Source: Planctomycetota bacterium
GTDB taxonomy: Bacteria; Planctomycetota; Planctomycetia; Pirellulales; PNKZ01
Direction of reading: 5' to 3'
NCBI GenBank assembly: GCA_018242585.1
Contig: JAFEBQ010000002.1
Coordinates: 78,497 to 142,496, forward strand
DNA: 64,000 bases
Positions 52,155-59,814 of the stretch are shown here, piece by piece; positions within the stretch are counted from its first letter, which is position 1; every line of letters begins with the position of its first letter. The notes beneath the pieces were generated by a model that was not told the origin of the DNA, made no database searches, and worked only from the letters and a program-made list of their open reading frames with translations. Both the position numbers and the translations under genes were made by a program.

Positions 52155-53717
52155 TTAGAGAACCAGCAGGCCGCCGTCTTCATAGACCGACCGCCCGACG
52201 CCGAACTGAACGTCGGTCGCCGCGTCCATTTGCACGCCGACCGCCATCGCGAGCGACTGAACGCCGTCGATTTTCTCGTCAGATTTCGACTTGTTCAGCT
52301 TGATATTCCCCGCGGCGTCGCTGTCGACGCGGGCATTGCTGACCATCCAACGTAGAACCGGGTGGCCACCGTGACACAGCAGCCCGTCGAGAATCAGCTT
52401 TTGTAAATGCTTCAGGGCCGGCGACATGGATTGAAAGCCCTGGCCGAACCCGACGACTTCTAGCCCGCTGTTCGCTAGCGCCTGCGCAATCCAGTTCGTA
52501 CCCCAGCGGTCGACCGCGACTTTTTTGATTCGGTACTTGTTCGACAGCTCGACAATATCGCGCGCGATGACCTCTTGATCTTGCGACCCGCCCGGCGTCA
52601 CGCGCAGGAAGCCTGCCCGGCGCCATTGGTCGTAATCGAACTGCGCCGTTTGTCGCTTGGCTATCTGTTCCTCGCACACCCAAACGAACGGCAGCACGTC
52701 AAACTTTCCGTCGCTGTTGCGGCCGAACAGCACCAGCGACGACGTGTCATTGACGCTCGCCAGGTCGAGCCCGCCGAAGTATTCGCCGCCGTCGCTGCGC
52801 GGCTGGCCAGCGTTTAGCATCCAGGGGGCGTCGTTGCAAAACTTCGCGGCGCCATCGGCGTAAATCTGCCACTGGTTCAACAGGTACTGCCGAAAATCCT
52901 GCTCCTTGTGCGGCATTTCCTTGGCCAGCTCGAACTCTTCGCGCACGGCTTGCGCGCGGCAGAACTTGCCGTAGGCTGGCATCGTGGCCCGCCAGACTTT
53001 TTCGTCGGTCCAGTCGGCGTCTTCCGTCGCTTCGTACACCCACGCGAAATAGTTCTGATTCTCGACGACGCCAGCCAGCCACTTTTTTGCGTACTCATAC
53101 TCCGCATAAAACGGAGTGTCTTTCCGCTTGCCGGCCGTGCCCACAAAGAACGTCAGGTAATCGTCGCGAGCCGTGCGGCCCGTCGTGATATTCTTAATCA
53201 GGTCGCCGTCGGTAATGTCCTGCGCTTCGTCGACGACGACCAGCGAGGGATTGAAGCCCGTCTTCGTCGTCGATTCAGTCGACAGCGCGGCGTAATAGCT
53301 GAACGCCTCTTGAACCGTAATGCGCTTCGTCGATGGAATGACTTCCGTCACCGCCGACAGCTCGTCGTCGGCCGCCAGCATCTGCCGGCACATATCGAAC
53401 AGCAGGCCGGCTTGTGCGCGGTCGTTCGCGATCGACAGGCATTGCTGCCCCTTCAGGCCGCGGCCCAGCAGCCAGTACAGAACGACGCAGGCGACTAGGT
53501 AAGTCTTCGCCTGCTTGCGGGGCAGCATGAGGAAAACGCGATTGATGCGACGCCGGCCCGCGGCGTCGAGCGTGCCGAAGATCGTCGACAGAATGTCGCG
53601 CTGGAACGGCAGCGGCTTGAACGGCTGCCCGCTGGCGTCGCCGACCAGCGTCAGGTTGCTGACAAAATCGAGCGCGGCGCGTGCCTGCGCGTTTTTAGGA
53701 ATGCTCCGCTTCGCCAC
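52155..53717 (-). CDS. terL: Terminase large subunit
   Basis: A 520-aa packaging motor. The ATPase part has a Walker-A-like LMLPRKQAKTYLVA (about residue 65), Walker B and catalytic Glu in VVVDEAQDITDG and a coupling-motif-like FFVGTAGKRKDT. The C-terminal nuclease part has FGGLDLASVNDTSSLVLFGR and AVDRWGTNWIAQAL with conserved Asp residues. The start is GTG, 4 nt after a late element. Confidence 0.95.
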   Translation of the reverse strand: MAKRSIPKNAQARAALDFVSNLTLVGDASGQPFKPLPFQRDILSTIFGTLDAAGRRRINRVFLMLPRKQAKTYLVACVVLYWLLGRGLKGQQCLSIANDRAQAGLLFDMCRQMLAADDELSAVTEVIPSTKRITVQEAFSYYAALSTESTTKTGFNPSLVVVDEAQDITDGDLIKNITTGRTARDDYLTFFVGTAGKRKDTPFYAEYEYAKKWLAGVVENQNYFAWVYEATEDADWTDEKVWRATMPAYGKFCRAQAVREEFELAKEMPHKEQDFRQYLLNQWQIYADGAAKFCNDAPWMLNAGQPRSDGGEYFGGLDLASVNDTSSLVLFGRNSDGKFDVLPFVWVCEEQIAKRQTAQFDYDQWRRAGFLRVTPGGSQDQEVIARDIVELSNKYRIKKVAVDRWGTNWIAQALANSGLEVVGFGQGFQSMSPALKHLQKLILDGLLCHGGHPVLRWMVSNARVDSDAAGNIKLNKSKSDEKIDGVQSLAMAVGVQMDAATDVQFGVGRSVYEDGGLLVL

Positions 53718-53721
53718 ACCT

Positions 53722-53730
53722 TATCTATGC
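53722..53730 (-). promoter_or_regulatory. Late junction element GCATAGATAA before terL
   Basis: Minus-strand GCATAGATA, spacer AGGT, then GTG. The internal TAG ends the 28-aa membrane peptide upstream. Confidence 0.65.
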
Positions 53731-53811
53731 GAGCAGGCAGGCGACAGCAATCGCGAGCCATGCCCAGGCCAGCAGGTCTAGCAGGTCGCTCATCAGGTTG
53801 CCTATCATCAT
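53725..53811 (-). CDS. Small hydrophobic peptide, 28 aa, between terS and terL
   Basis: The ATG overlaps the terS stop (ATGA) and the frame ends at the TAG of the late element. It encodes MMIGNLMSDLLDLLAWAWLA then IAVACLLA, one membrane-like helix. Perfect nesting between two real genes suggests a genuine micropeptide. Function unknown. Confidence 0.55.
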   Translation of the reverse strand: MMIGNLMSDLLDLLAWAWLAIAVACLLA

Positions 53812-54281
53812 GCTCGGCGAACCTTCAACTTGCCGTCCCATTTGCTGACTGGCTTCGCCTCGGGTGCCTTCATTCGCATGCGCGCCCGAGCCGCAGGGCT
53901 GAAACCGAACTCAATCAGTAGCTTCGCCATGAGCTGCGAACAATCTTGGACGATCGCGACGTAGGGAGACTTCGCGACCGTACCGCTGTCGTTACAGGTC
54001 GTCATTCCGCCGTCGGCAATCGACTTGCTAGCCTCGATGTACCTGGCAAATGTTTCACAGTACAGCCGCAAAACTTCTGCGTCGCTGCGCGTTAGAACGC
54101 GCATTTCAGACAGCAGCGGCACCAATTCGTCCCATTTGCTGCTAGCGACTTTGCCTAGGTCGGCCGGCTTGTCGGGCAGGCCAGCGGCGCCGCTCGGCTC
54201 GACTTCATAGCGTCGCGTTCGCGACGGGTCGCCATTCAGCCAGTGAACCGTCGACGGTTTAGGGGGGCGACCACGGGGCAT
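53808..54281 (-). CDS. terS: Terminase small subunit (P27 family)
   Basis: A 157-aa DNA-recognition subunit: MPRGRPPKPSTVHWLNGDPS, WDELVPLLSEMRVLTRSDAE, then LLIEFGFSPAARARMRM match the P27 family in order. It recognises the packaging site and regulates TerL. An HNH nuclease lies upstream, as in many HK97-like cos phages. Confidence 0.93.
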   Translation of the reverse strand: MPRGRPPKPSTVHWLNGDPSRTRRYEVEPSGAAGLPDKPADLGKVASSKWDELVPLLSEMRVLTRSDAEVLRLYCETFARYIEASKSIADGGMTTCNDSGTVAKSPYVAIVQDCSQLMAKLLIEFGFSPAARARMRMKAPEAKPVSKWDGKLKVRRA

Positions 54282-54394
54282 GATTGTCTAACGTGCCCCA
54301 ATTTCCCGAAAAAATACGCTCTCTGGTGGGTCGTCTAGGGGGCGCGCAAAGTCAAAGATTTCGACCCGCCCCTGCCACTTTGGCAGCTTTCGCC

Positions 54395-54688
54395 TTACTT
54401 TGCGCCGGCCGGCGCAGCGGTTTCAGCCGCGGCGACCTCGATCGCGGCAGTCTCAGCAACAGCGACGGCCGGCGCAACGCTCGGCGCGACCGCTTCGACT
54501 TCCTTTGCAATCAGCGCCATTAGCTCGGCGCGCTTGCTGGCGTCGGACAGCCACGGCTTCAGCAGCGCGACGACTTCAGCGGCGCCCATCTCGACGAACG
54601 GCGTCGCTTCGTGAAACATGGCCCGAGCGCGGGCGACGGCTTCAGTGATTAGGTACATGGTCGCGACTGCTCCGCAGGTATGAATCAT
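54395..54688 (-). CDS. Ala/Glu-rich helical phage protein
   Basis: A 97-aa protein with a helical N-terminal half (MYLITEAVARARAMFHEATP) and an Ala/Val/Glu repeat-like tail. The ATG at 54688 or 54658 may be used. It lies between terS and the HNH gene; function unknown. Confidence 0.6.
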   Translation of the reverse strand: MIHTCGAVATMYLITEAVARARAMFHEATPFVEMGAAEVVALLKPWLSDASKRAELMALIAKEVEAVAPSVAPAVAVAETAAIEVAAAETAAPAGAK

Positions 54689-54705
54689 TTTCTTGTCGTG
54701 CCTTT

Positions 54706-54714
54706 TATCTATGC
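54706..54714 (-). promoter_or_regulatory. Late junction element GCATAGATA at the start of the late module
   Basis: Minus-strand GCATAGATA followed by AAAAGG; the next ATG is 17 nt downstream rather than 4. It is the most upstream copy and could drive the packaging genes. Confidence 0.6.
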
Positions 54715-54716
54715 GG

Positions 54717-55001
54717 CTAGCGAACCGGCTCGGCGTTATGGCAGGGCTGACAAACCCCTTCCAAGTTGTTCAGGTCGAACGCCAGGTCGGGTCGATCTTT
54801 CCGCGGCTGCTTGTGGTGAACGTGTTCGCTGGCCGCTCGGCCGCACCTGACGCAGATAGGGTCGCGAGCCAGAGCGATTAGCCGAACCCGGCGCCAACGG
54901 GCCGAAGCATAGAACCGCTTGTCTTCCGACCGCTCGGCCGTCGTCGCGACTCGGGCCGGCGCGATCGCTGGCCGATGCTGCTTGATTCGCTGGGCCGTCA
55001 T
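54717..55001 (-). CDS. HNH endonuclease (packaging-associated)
   Basis: A 94-aa nuclease with CVRCGR, then HVHHKQPRKDRPDLAFDLNN and CQPCHN, giving the HNH beta-beta-alpha metal finger with two CxxC zinc pairs. HNH proteins next to terminase stimulate TerL cutting at cos in several phages. It overlaps RusA by 4 nt. Confidence 0.92.
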   Translation of the reverse strand: MTAQRIKQHRPAIAPARVATTAERSEDKRFYASARWRRVRLIALARDPICVRCGRAASEHVHHKQPRKDRPDLAFDLNNLEGVCQPCHNAEPVR

Positions 55002-55396
55002 CGCCTTGCCTTTCGTTCCAACGGGCTTGCCGTCACAGTGACAGCGCCGGCGTCGTCAGGCGTCGGGTCGTACCAGTCGACGACGAGCCGGCGAACTTGC
55101 TTGTCGTCCTGCCAGAACTGGCCTTTTGTCAGGCTGTCGAATAAAGCCTTTAGGATGTTGTCCAGGTCGCGATCGCGGTTGTCGGGCGGGCATACGCCTA
55201 ACTCGACGCACAGCGGGCCAGAGAGTGTCTCAACGCGAAGCGCAGCCAGCTCGCGAACGACCTTTGCCCGATACTCGCGCCCCGCCTGGCTAATCAGCAC
55301 CCGCCGGCCGACGTGTCGCCAGTAGTGATTGATTGATGGCGGATAGGGCAACTCTAGTGAGATGCGCTGATTGCGGTCAGTTGTGACAATGGGCAA
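54998..55396 (-). CDS. RusA-family Holliday junction resolvase
   Basis: A 132-aa endonuclease: LELPYPPSINHYWRHVGRRV, VCPPDNRDRDLDNILKALFD with the catalytic acidic residues, and VDWYDPTPDDAGAVTVTA. It cuts four-way junctions made during phage recombination or before packaging. It ends the replication module. Confidence 0.93.
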   Translation of the reverse strand: MPIVTTDRNQRISLELPYPPSINHYWRHVGRRVLISQAGREYRAKVVRELAALRVETLSGPLCVELGVCPPDNRDRDLDNILKALFDSLTKGQFWQDDKQVRRLVVDWYDPTPDDAGAVTVTASPLERKARR

Positions 55397-55671
55397 CGCT
55401 CCACCCTTCTTTCAGCGCTTTTTTCAGCGCCTTGTAAGAAACAACGAAACAGACGGAAAAAGAACCCGAAAACGACCAGAATCGAGATAGAGATGAGAGA
55501 GACAATGAATTAATGAAATAAGTATCTATCTATATATTTTATATATACTTAACGATTCAAACTTCTTTCAAACTTCTTTCAGCGCGCGCTGAAAGAAGCG
55601 CAGCCGCGACCGGACTTGTTTCACTTTCTTCAGCGCGCGTTTTGAAAGAAGTTTGAAAGAAGTTGGGCAGG
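55397..55671. other. Candidate phage replication origin: iterons plus AT-rich stretch
   Basis: Four copies of the 11-mer AACTTCTTTCA: 55560-55570 and 55571-55581 in direct orientation, and inverted at 55643-55653 and 55654-55664. Between them is a 26-bp perfect palindrome (55573-55598), and partial units occur near 55407. A very AT-rich tract (55510-55560, tatctatctatatatttta) adjoins. It lies directly after the prim-pol gene. Iterons plus an unwinding element next to the initiator/primase suggest an origin (inference). Confidence 0.65.
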
Positions 55672-57909
55672 CTAGGCGATGAGCCGCTTGATAACCTTCG
55701 TGGTTCTGCCGCCTGATTCGCGCCACTCGCAAGCGATGGCACCAGTCTCTTCCAGGCGTCCCAAAATCTCGGTCAGGTCGCGCGACTTGATGAACTGTGT
55801 TCGTCGCAACAGTTCACTCATGCTCATGCCATCCCTGATCTTGCCGAGAACCTTCTTAATGCGGGCTTCGTTCTCGCTGTCCGCAACGTGCCGAAACACC
55901 TTGTTGACCATTTCGCGCGTCAGCCAGTTTGAAAGCTTGATCGCGCGTTCTACGTCGGCAATATCTATGCAGTCGGGGGCTGCGCGATCGGCACGACTGC
56001 ACGAAAACAACAGCGCCAGCTTGGCCGCCTTCTCATTGGCACGCGACCAAACTGCTGCCTGCTCAATAGGTTCCGACTTGCGCCGGGCCGCAATCGCGTT
56101 GCGATGTTCCTTGAGCCGCTCGGCCGCCTCGGGCGTGTGTTGCACGCATTGCGGCACGGTCAACTCCCCCTGGCCTGCCAGGTTGCCGCTGTTGCGGTTG
56201 GGCACGTATTCCAGCCACCAGCGCGCCCGCTCGACGATCGACGCCGGCAGTTCCAGCCGCCCGTTGTCAACCGGGTCGGGGTAGCCGCGGGCCGATTCGA
56301 ACACCATAAACCGGCCGACGAGCCCCTCGGTGACGTTATCCGTGTTCAGCGACTCCCAAAACTTACCCGGCGTCGACGTGCCATAAACGCAGGCATGCGG
56401 CTGGACGATCGTCTGTATTTTTTTCACGTCGGCATAAGCGTCGCCGACGAATATCTGATTCGCCGAGCTGTACAGCTTCAACAACTGGCTACCAATGTTG
56501 AACAAGTGCGACGACTTGGCAAACTGCATCGTTTGCAGCAGCCGCCCAACTTCGTCGAGCTGGAACAGCGCCGCCGGCTGCTGCTTCAACCAGCTTATCA
56601 GGCCAGCGCTGCTGCCGATCGACTCGGGCCCGAGCATTGCCGCCGAGCCGGCGCGAATGAGAACTTCCTTGTTCGTCGCCCTGGCGTCGTCCTTGCCCGA
56701 GCCCGACGGCGCGACGCCGACTAGATAAACGTTCGTGCGCGTGTTCCTGGCGTCGCAAACCTTGCGGCCGGTCAGAACCCCCATTAGCGCAATGGCGCCG
56801 GCTAGGGCAAGTTCTGGTTGCGGGTAAAGGCTGTTGAACAGGGTATAGCCCATGACGTCGCCGATGAAGCCGGGGACGCGCAGGCAGTCGGCCGGGAATT
56901 CCCCCGCTGGCGTCGGCTCATCGCTGACCGTCGCCGGCGCGGTCGGTAAAAGCTGCGCGAGAATTGCCGACAGGTCGACCGTCGGCTCGACGGCGGCCGA
57001 ATCGGCGCGATAGCCTTGTTCAGTCAGCAAGTGCCCCCGCTCGCCGGCTTCCTTGTCGGCGCTGGCCAGCTTGTGTCGCAGTTCCTTTTCGTTCCAGGGG
57101 GGCTGACAGCGGCCGTTCCATTCGACCAGCAGGGGGTAAGCCTGCTCTGGCGTCAGGCCGAAGCCGACGACCAGGGCACAGGCCGCGCGGAACGTCGTAT
57201 TGTGTCCGTTCTGGCCGCTGACCGCCGGGTCGACGTGCTGTAGATAAAGCCGGGCCCGCTCGGCGACGGATTGCGGCACAGTCGCCGGTATGCTGTCGTG
57301 CGCGTCGCCGGCGGGCATCGGCTGATGCTCTGTCGCTGGCTGTTCCGGCTCGGGCCAATAGGTTGCCAGCAACCAGGCGAGCCCGGCCGAACAGTCGGTT
57401 ACGCCGTAGCAGCAGTCAGGGCCGCCGGCTGCGCAGAACCTGTCGCCGGTCAGCGTGAAGTAACGGCCGTGCCCGTACAGTTCGATCGCGGGTGCTTTGC
57501 CGTCGATCGGTTCGCCGAGCGTCAGCTTGCGACCCTTCCCCCCGTACTGGCCCGCGCACCACAATTTGACGCCGCGGCCGCTCGGGCTGATTTCGGCATA
57601 CGTCGGGAAGTGCTGAAGAATCTCGTCGGCCCAGTCGGCTAGCTCGCCGTCGTGAATACAGCCGTCCAGGTCGATGCCGAACAAGCCGCCGCCTTGCGCG
57701 AAGACGAACCCGAGCCCGTCGCAGTTGCTGTTCAGCAGCTCGGCGCAGGCCCGTTCGTAGTCGGTCCAGGTCGTCGGGTCGTTCGACTTCGCGGCGCCGC
57801 GAGTAACGGCGTCAACTGGCAGCTTGCGGCCGTCGATGTTGCGCCAGAGAACCCACTGTTCCAGGTCGCGCAGCTCCGCCGGCGCGTCAGGTGGTTTGCT
57901 TCCGTGCAT
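55672..57909 (-). CDS. Bifunctional prim-pol / DUF3987-type helicase-primase
   Basis: A 745-aa replication protein. The N-terminal AEP primase-polymerase (about 1-185) has catalytic FGIDLDGC, YAEISPSGRGVKLW and GHGRYFTLTGD. A primase-C-like helical segment (PAVSGQNGHNTTFRAACALV, about 230) links to an ATPase-like DUF3987 domain with VGVAPSGSGKDDARATN (P-loop, about 400) and AALFQLDEVGRLL (Walker B, about 450). The C-terminal 60 residues look like winged helix. It should prime and possibly unwind at the nearby origin. Confidence 0.9.
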   Translation of the reverse strand: MHGSKPPDAPAELRDLEQWVLWRNIDGRKLPVDAVTRGAAKSNDPTTWTDYERACAELLNSNCDGLGFVFAQGGGLFGIDLDGCIHDGELADWADEILQHFPTYAEISPSGRGVKLWCAGQYGGKGRKLTLGEPIDGKAPAIELYGHGRYFTLTGDRFCAAGGPDCCYGVTDCSAGLAWLLATYWPEPEQPATEHQPMPAGDAHDSIPATVPQSVAERARLYLQHVDPAVSGQNGHNTTFRAACALVVGFGLTPEQAYPLLVEWNGRCQPPWNEKELRHKLASADKEAGERGHLLTEQGYRADSAAVEPTVDLSAILAQLLPTAPATVSDEPTPAGEFPADCLRVPGFIGDVMGYTLFNSLYPQPELALAGAIALMGVLTGRKVCDARNTRTNVYLVGVAPSGSGKDDARATNKEVLIRAGSAAMLGPESIGSSAGLISWLKQQPAALFQLDEVGRLLQTMQFAKSSHLFNIGSQLLKLYSSANQIFVGDAYADVKKIQTIVQPHACVYGTSTPGKFWESLNTDNVTEGLVGRFMVFESARGYPDPVDNGRLELPASIVERARWWLEYVPNRNSGNLAGQGELTVPQCVQHTPEAAERLKEHRNAIAARRKSEPIEQAAVWSRANEKAAKLALLFSCSRADRAAPDCIDIADVERAIKLSNWLTREMVNKVFRHVADSENEARIKKVLGKIRDGMSMSELLRRTQFIKSRDLTEILGRLEETGAIACEWRESGGRTTKVIKRLIA

Positions 57910-57925
57910 TCGCTCCGCCCGTCCG

Positions 57926-58102
57926 TTAGCCGTCGCTTATCATCATTGCCGCAACTGCTCTGAGGGTCATTTCGAAAAGCAGCAGCCACGTCGAGTAATC
58001 ATCATGCTTAGAATGCAGCAATAACAAGACGCCAAGCAGCAGCATCGCCGACATGGCGACAGCGAATTGAAGATTCTCGGCGAACTCGCTGACGCGATTC
58101 AT
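57926..58102 (-). CDS. Small membrane protein, 58 aa
   Basis: Starts MNRVSEFAENLQ after a GGGGGCGGA, has a hydrophobic helix (FAVAMSAMLLLGVLLLL) and a second one (STWLLLFEMTLRAVAAMMI). Lies before the prim-pol gene. Unknown function. Confidence 0.55.
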   Translation of the reverse strand: MNRVSEFAENLQFAVAMSAMLLLGVLLLLHSKHDDYSTWLLLFEMTLRAVAAMMISDG

Positions 58103-58256
58103 TCCGCCCCCTCTTTCGTCTGCTTCGTTTCCAACTCGTGACGCGACGGCGCAGCTTGTCAATCGCGAGAACGTACCAGGGGGGGCAAAACCCGGCGCGC
58201 GAGTAGTCGTATCGCACCTGCTCTAGTTCGTGGCATTCCTGCTGCGTCAGCGTCAC
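58008..58256 (-). CDS. Small basic phage protein, 82 aa
   Basis: GTG start overlapping the methylase stop (GTGA). The N-terminal 50 residues (LTQQECHELEQVRYDYSRAG, then FCPPWYVLAIDKLRRRV) look protein-like; the Arg-rich end overlaps the following gene in another frame, so the true 3' end could be shorter. Confidence 0.5.
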   Translation of the reverse strand: MTLTQQECHELEQVRYDYSRAGFCPPWYVLAIDKLRRRVTSWKRSRRKRGRNESRQRVRRESSIRCRHVGDAAAWRLVIAAF

Positions 58257-59116
58257 AGGCTCGCCCTCCGTGTAATTAAGACTTCCTTCGCTTCCGCGTT
58301 CGTTTGTTTCTTGCCGACCAGCGGCAGCCAGTCCCAGTCGGCGAGCGGATATAGTGATTCGATGAACGCCGTCCGGTAATACCTGACGACGATTCGCGCC
58401 TGCTGGAACTTATCGAGCAGGTCGCGCAAGTCGCGATGATCTTGTTCGCTGAACTTGTACTTGTATTTATTCCCCGGCCCGTCAAAGGGCGGGTCGCAGT
58501 AGATTGCGTGCCCTGGCTGATCCTTGTCGAGACACTTCGCCAGGAAGTCGCGAAAGTCGAGCGTCGTGAAGTTGCAACGGCGCAGGGCGCGGCGCAGTTC
58601 ATTGGCGCTCGCCCGGATCGCTCCTTGGAAGTGCGCCGCCGAATCGCCGCCGCCAGCTTCCCAGCGAACCGACAGCGACTGCTTGAACTCGCCGCGCGTG
58701 CCGGCCGAAGCATGCCGCGCCATCCAAGAGCAAACGAAATAGTCGACAGCCCACGCCAGGCGGCCGGCTTCGTCGTCGGGTGACGCTTCGCCTCGTTCGA
58801 TCAGCTCGCAGCGTTCCTGCGAGTCTAGCAGCGTGTCGGGATGATGCGCGAGCCTGCGCAGCCGTCGGTACAGCTTCGGACCCAGCAGCGGGTCGGCAAT
58901 GACTGAAGCCAGGTTGATAACGTGCCGATGCAGGTCGTTGACGTTGATCGTGCGGGCGTTGATCTTCGCTATTTCGGCCATGCCGCCTGCAAAGGGGATG
59001 CCGACCCATTCGCAGCCGTCGACCAGCCGGCCAACGTAGCTAGCCAGGGTGCGATTGCTGCCGAACCAGGAAGCCGCTGCGGTAACTGCGCTAGTCAACT
59101 TGATACCCTCCACCAA
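58253..59116 (-). CDS. D12-class DNA N6-adenine methyltransferase (Dam-like)
   Basis: A 287-aa methylase. The SAM-binding motif appears as VGIPFAGGMAEI (FxGxG-like, about residue 40) and the catalytic motif as AIYCDPPFDG (DPPF variant of DPPY, about 195), followed by FSEQDHRDLRDLLDKFQQ, typical of the D12 family. No restriction enzyme is adjacent; it may protect phage DNA or tune host regulation. Start is TTG/GTG inside the end of the upstream gene. Confidence 0.85.
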   Translation of the reverse strand: MVEGIKLTSAVTAAASWFGSNRTLASYVGRLVDGCEWVGIPFAGGMAEIAKINARTINVNDLHRHVINLASVIADPLLGPKLYRRLRRLAHHPDTLLDSQERCELIERGEASPDDEAGRLAWAVDYFVCSWMARHASAGTRGEFKQSLSVRWEAGGGDSAAHFQGAIRASANELRRALRRCNFTTLDFRDFLAKCLDKDQPGHAIYCDPPFDGPGNKYKYKFSEQDHRDLRDLLDKFQQARIVVRYYRTAFIESLYPLADWDWLPLVGKKQTNAEAKEVLITRRASL

Positions 59117-59450
59117 AGAGAACGACCGCGGCCCTGCGCATGAACCGCCGAACCTGCCGCCGCGGCTGTCGCCGAATCAGCGGTTCGCAGCTAAACTGTT
59201 CGTAATGCTCCGTGCGCAGTTCCAGCAGTTCGCGGTTAATGTCGGCGACGCTGCGCGGCTCGGCGACATTCTCCACCACCGGCCCGCACCGCTCGAACTC
59301 AACCAGGCAGCCGCTGCTGTCCAGGTACAGTCGATGCGTCGCGCTGATCGTGCCGGGAATGAACCAGCATTTTGCGGCTTCGTCCCAGTACGCTTTACAG
59401 CGATCGCCGCCGATCATGCGCAGCGGCTTTGTATAGTCGATTGGTGCCAT
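59091..59450 (-). CDS. Phage protein of unknown function, 119 aa
   Basis: A soluble protein (AYWDEAAKCWFIPGTISATH; ADINRELLELRTEHYEQFSC) with a basic end. Its last 26 bases overlap the methylase start. No motif recognised. Confidence 0.55.
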   Translation of the reverse strand: MAPIDYTKPLRMIGGDRCKAYWDEAAKCWFIPGTISATHRLYLDSSGCLVEFERCGPVVENVAEPRSVADINRELLELRTEHYEQFSCEPLIRRQPRRQVRRFMRRAAVVLFGGGYQVD

Positions 59451-59476
59451 TCTTCAGCCCTCCCTAGCTAGTGTTT

Positions 59477-59683
59477 TCATGCTGTGCGGTTCCTTCCTCG
59501 ATACCAGCGGTCGCGTTCAATCCTCAGGTCAGCTTGCAAGCGCTCAATCGTGTCGCGGTCAATGCGCCGACAAGCTTGTTCGCGGCGAATCTGCCGTTCG
59601 GCTTCCTGCCGCGCCTGCCGCTCGTCGAAGTATGCGACGGTGACTGCCGCCAGGATTGATAACGCTAGGCCGACGCCGATCAT
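59477..59683 (-). CDS. Anchored coiled-coil small protein, 68 aa
   Basis: The ATG overlaps the preceding stop (ATGA). One transmembrane helix (IGVGLALSILAAVTVAYF) is followed by a charged helix (RQARQEAERQIRREQACRRI). The topology resembles an i-spanin or a membrane tether, but it lies in the replication module. Unknown. Confidence 0.6.
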   Translation of the reverse strand: MIGVGLALSILAAVTVAYFDERQARQEAERQIRREQACRRIDRDTIERLQADLRIERDRWYRGRNRTA

Positions 59684-59805
59684 TTGCGATTCCCCTTGTG
59701 CCAAGCGTCGATCAGCGTCACGCCGACAAGGCAGACCACTAGCCCGCCCCAGCCGATCAGCGTGATTCCTAGCAGTGTCCAGCCGATTGCGTCGATTGCA
59801 GCCAT
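59680..59805 (-). CDS. Small membrane protein, 41 aa
   Basis: Encodes MAAIDAIGWTLLGITLIGWG then GLVVCLVGVTLIDAWHKGNR, essentially one long hydrophobic helix with a basic tail. The ATGA overlap with the next gene supports translation. Unknown function. Confidence 0.5.
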   Translation of the reverse strand: MAAIDAIGWTLLGITLIGWGGLVVCLVGVTLIDAWHKGNRK

Positions 59806-59814
59806 TGCTTCCCC

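Noticed and set aside
37426..54714. Junction element as a simple Shine-Dalgarno site
   Set aside because: It has no GGAG-like core, and the sequence conservation is centred on CATAGATA; two copies are not near a start codon.
55962..55970. Tenth exact GCATAGATA within the prim-pol gene
   Set aside because: It encodes C-I-D-I in a normal coding context, with no start codon or junction nearby; likely chance, although on the same strand.
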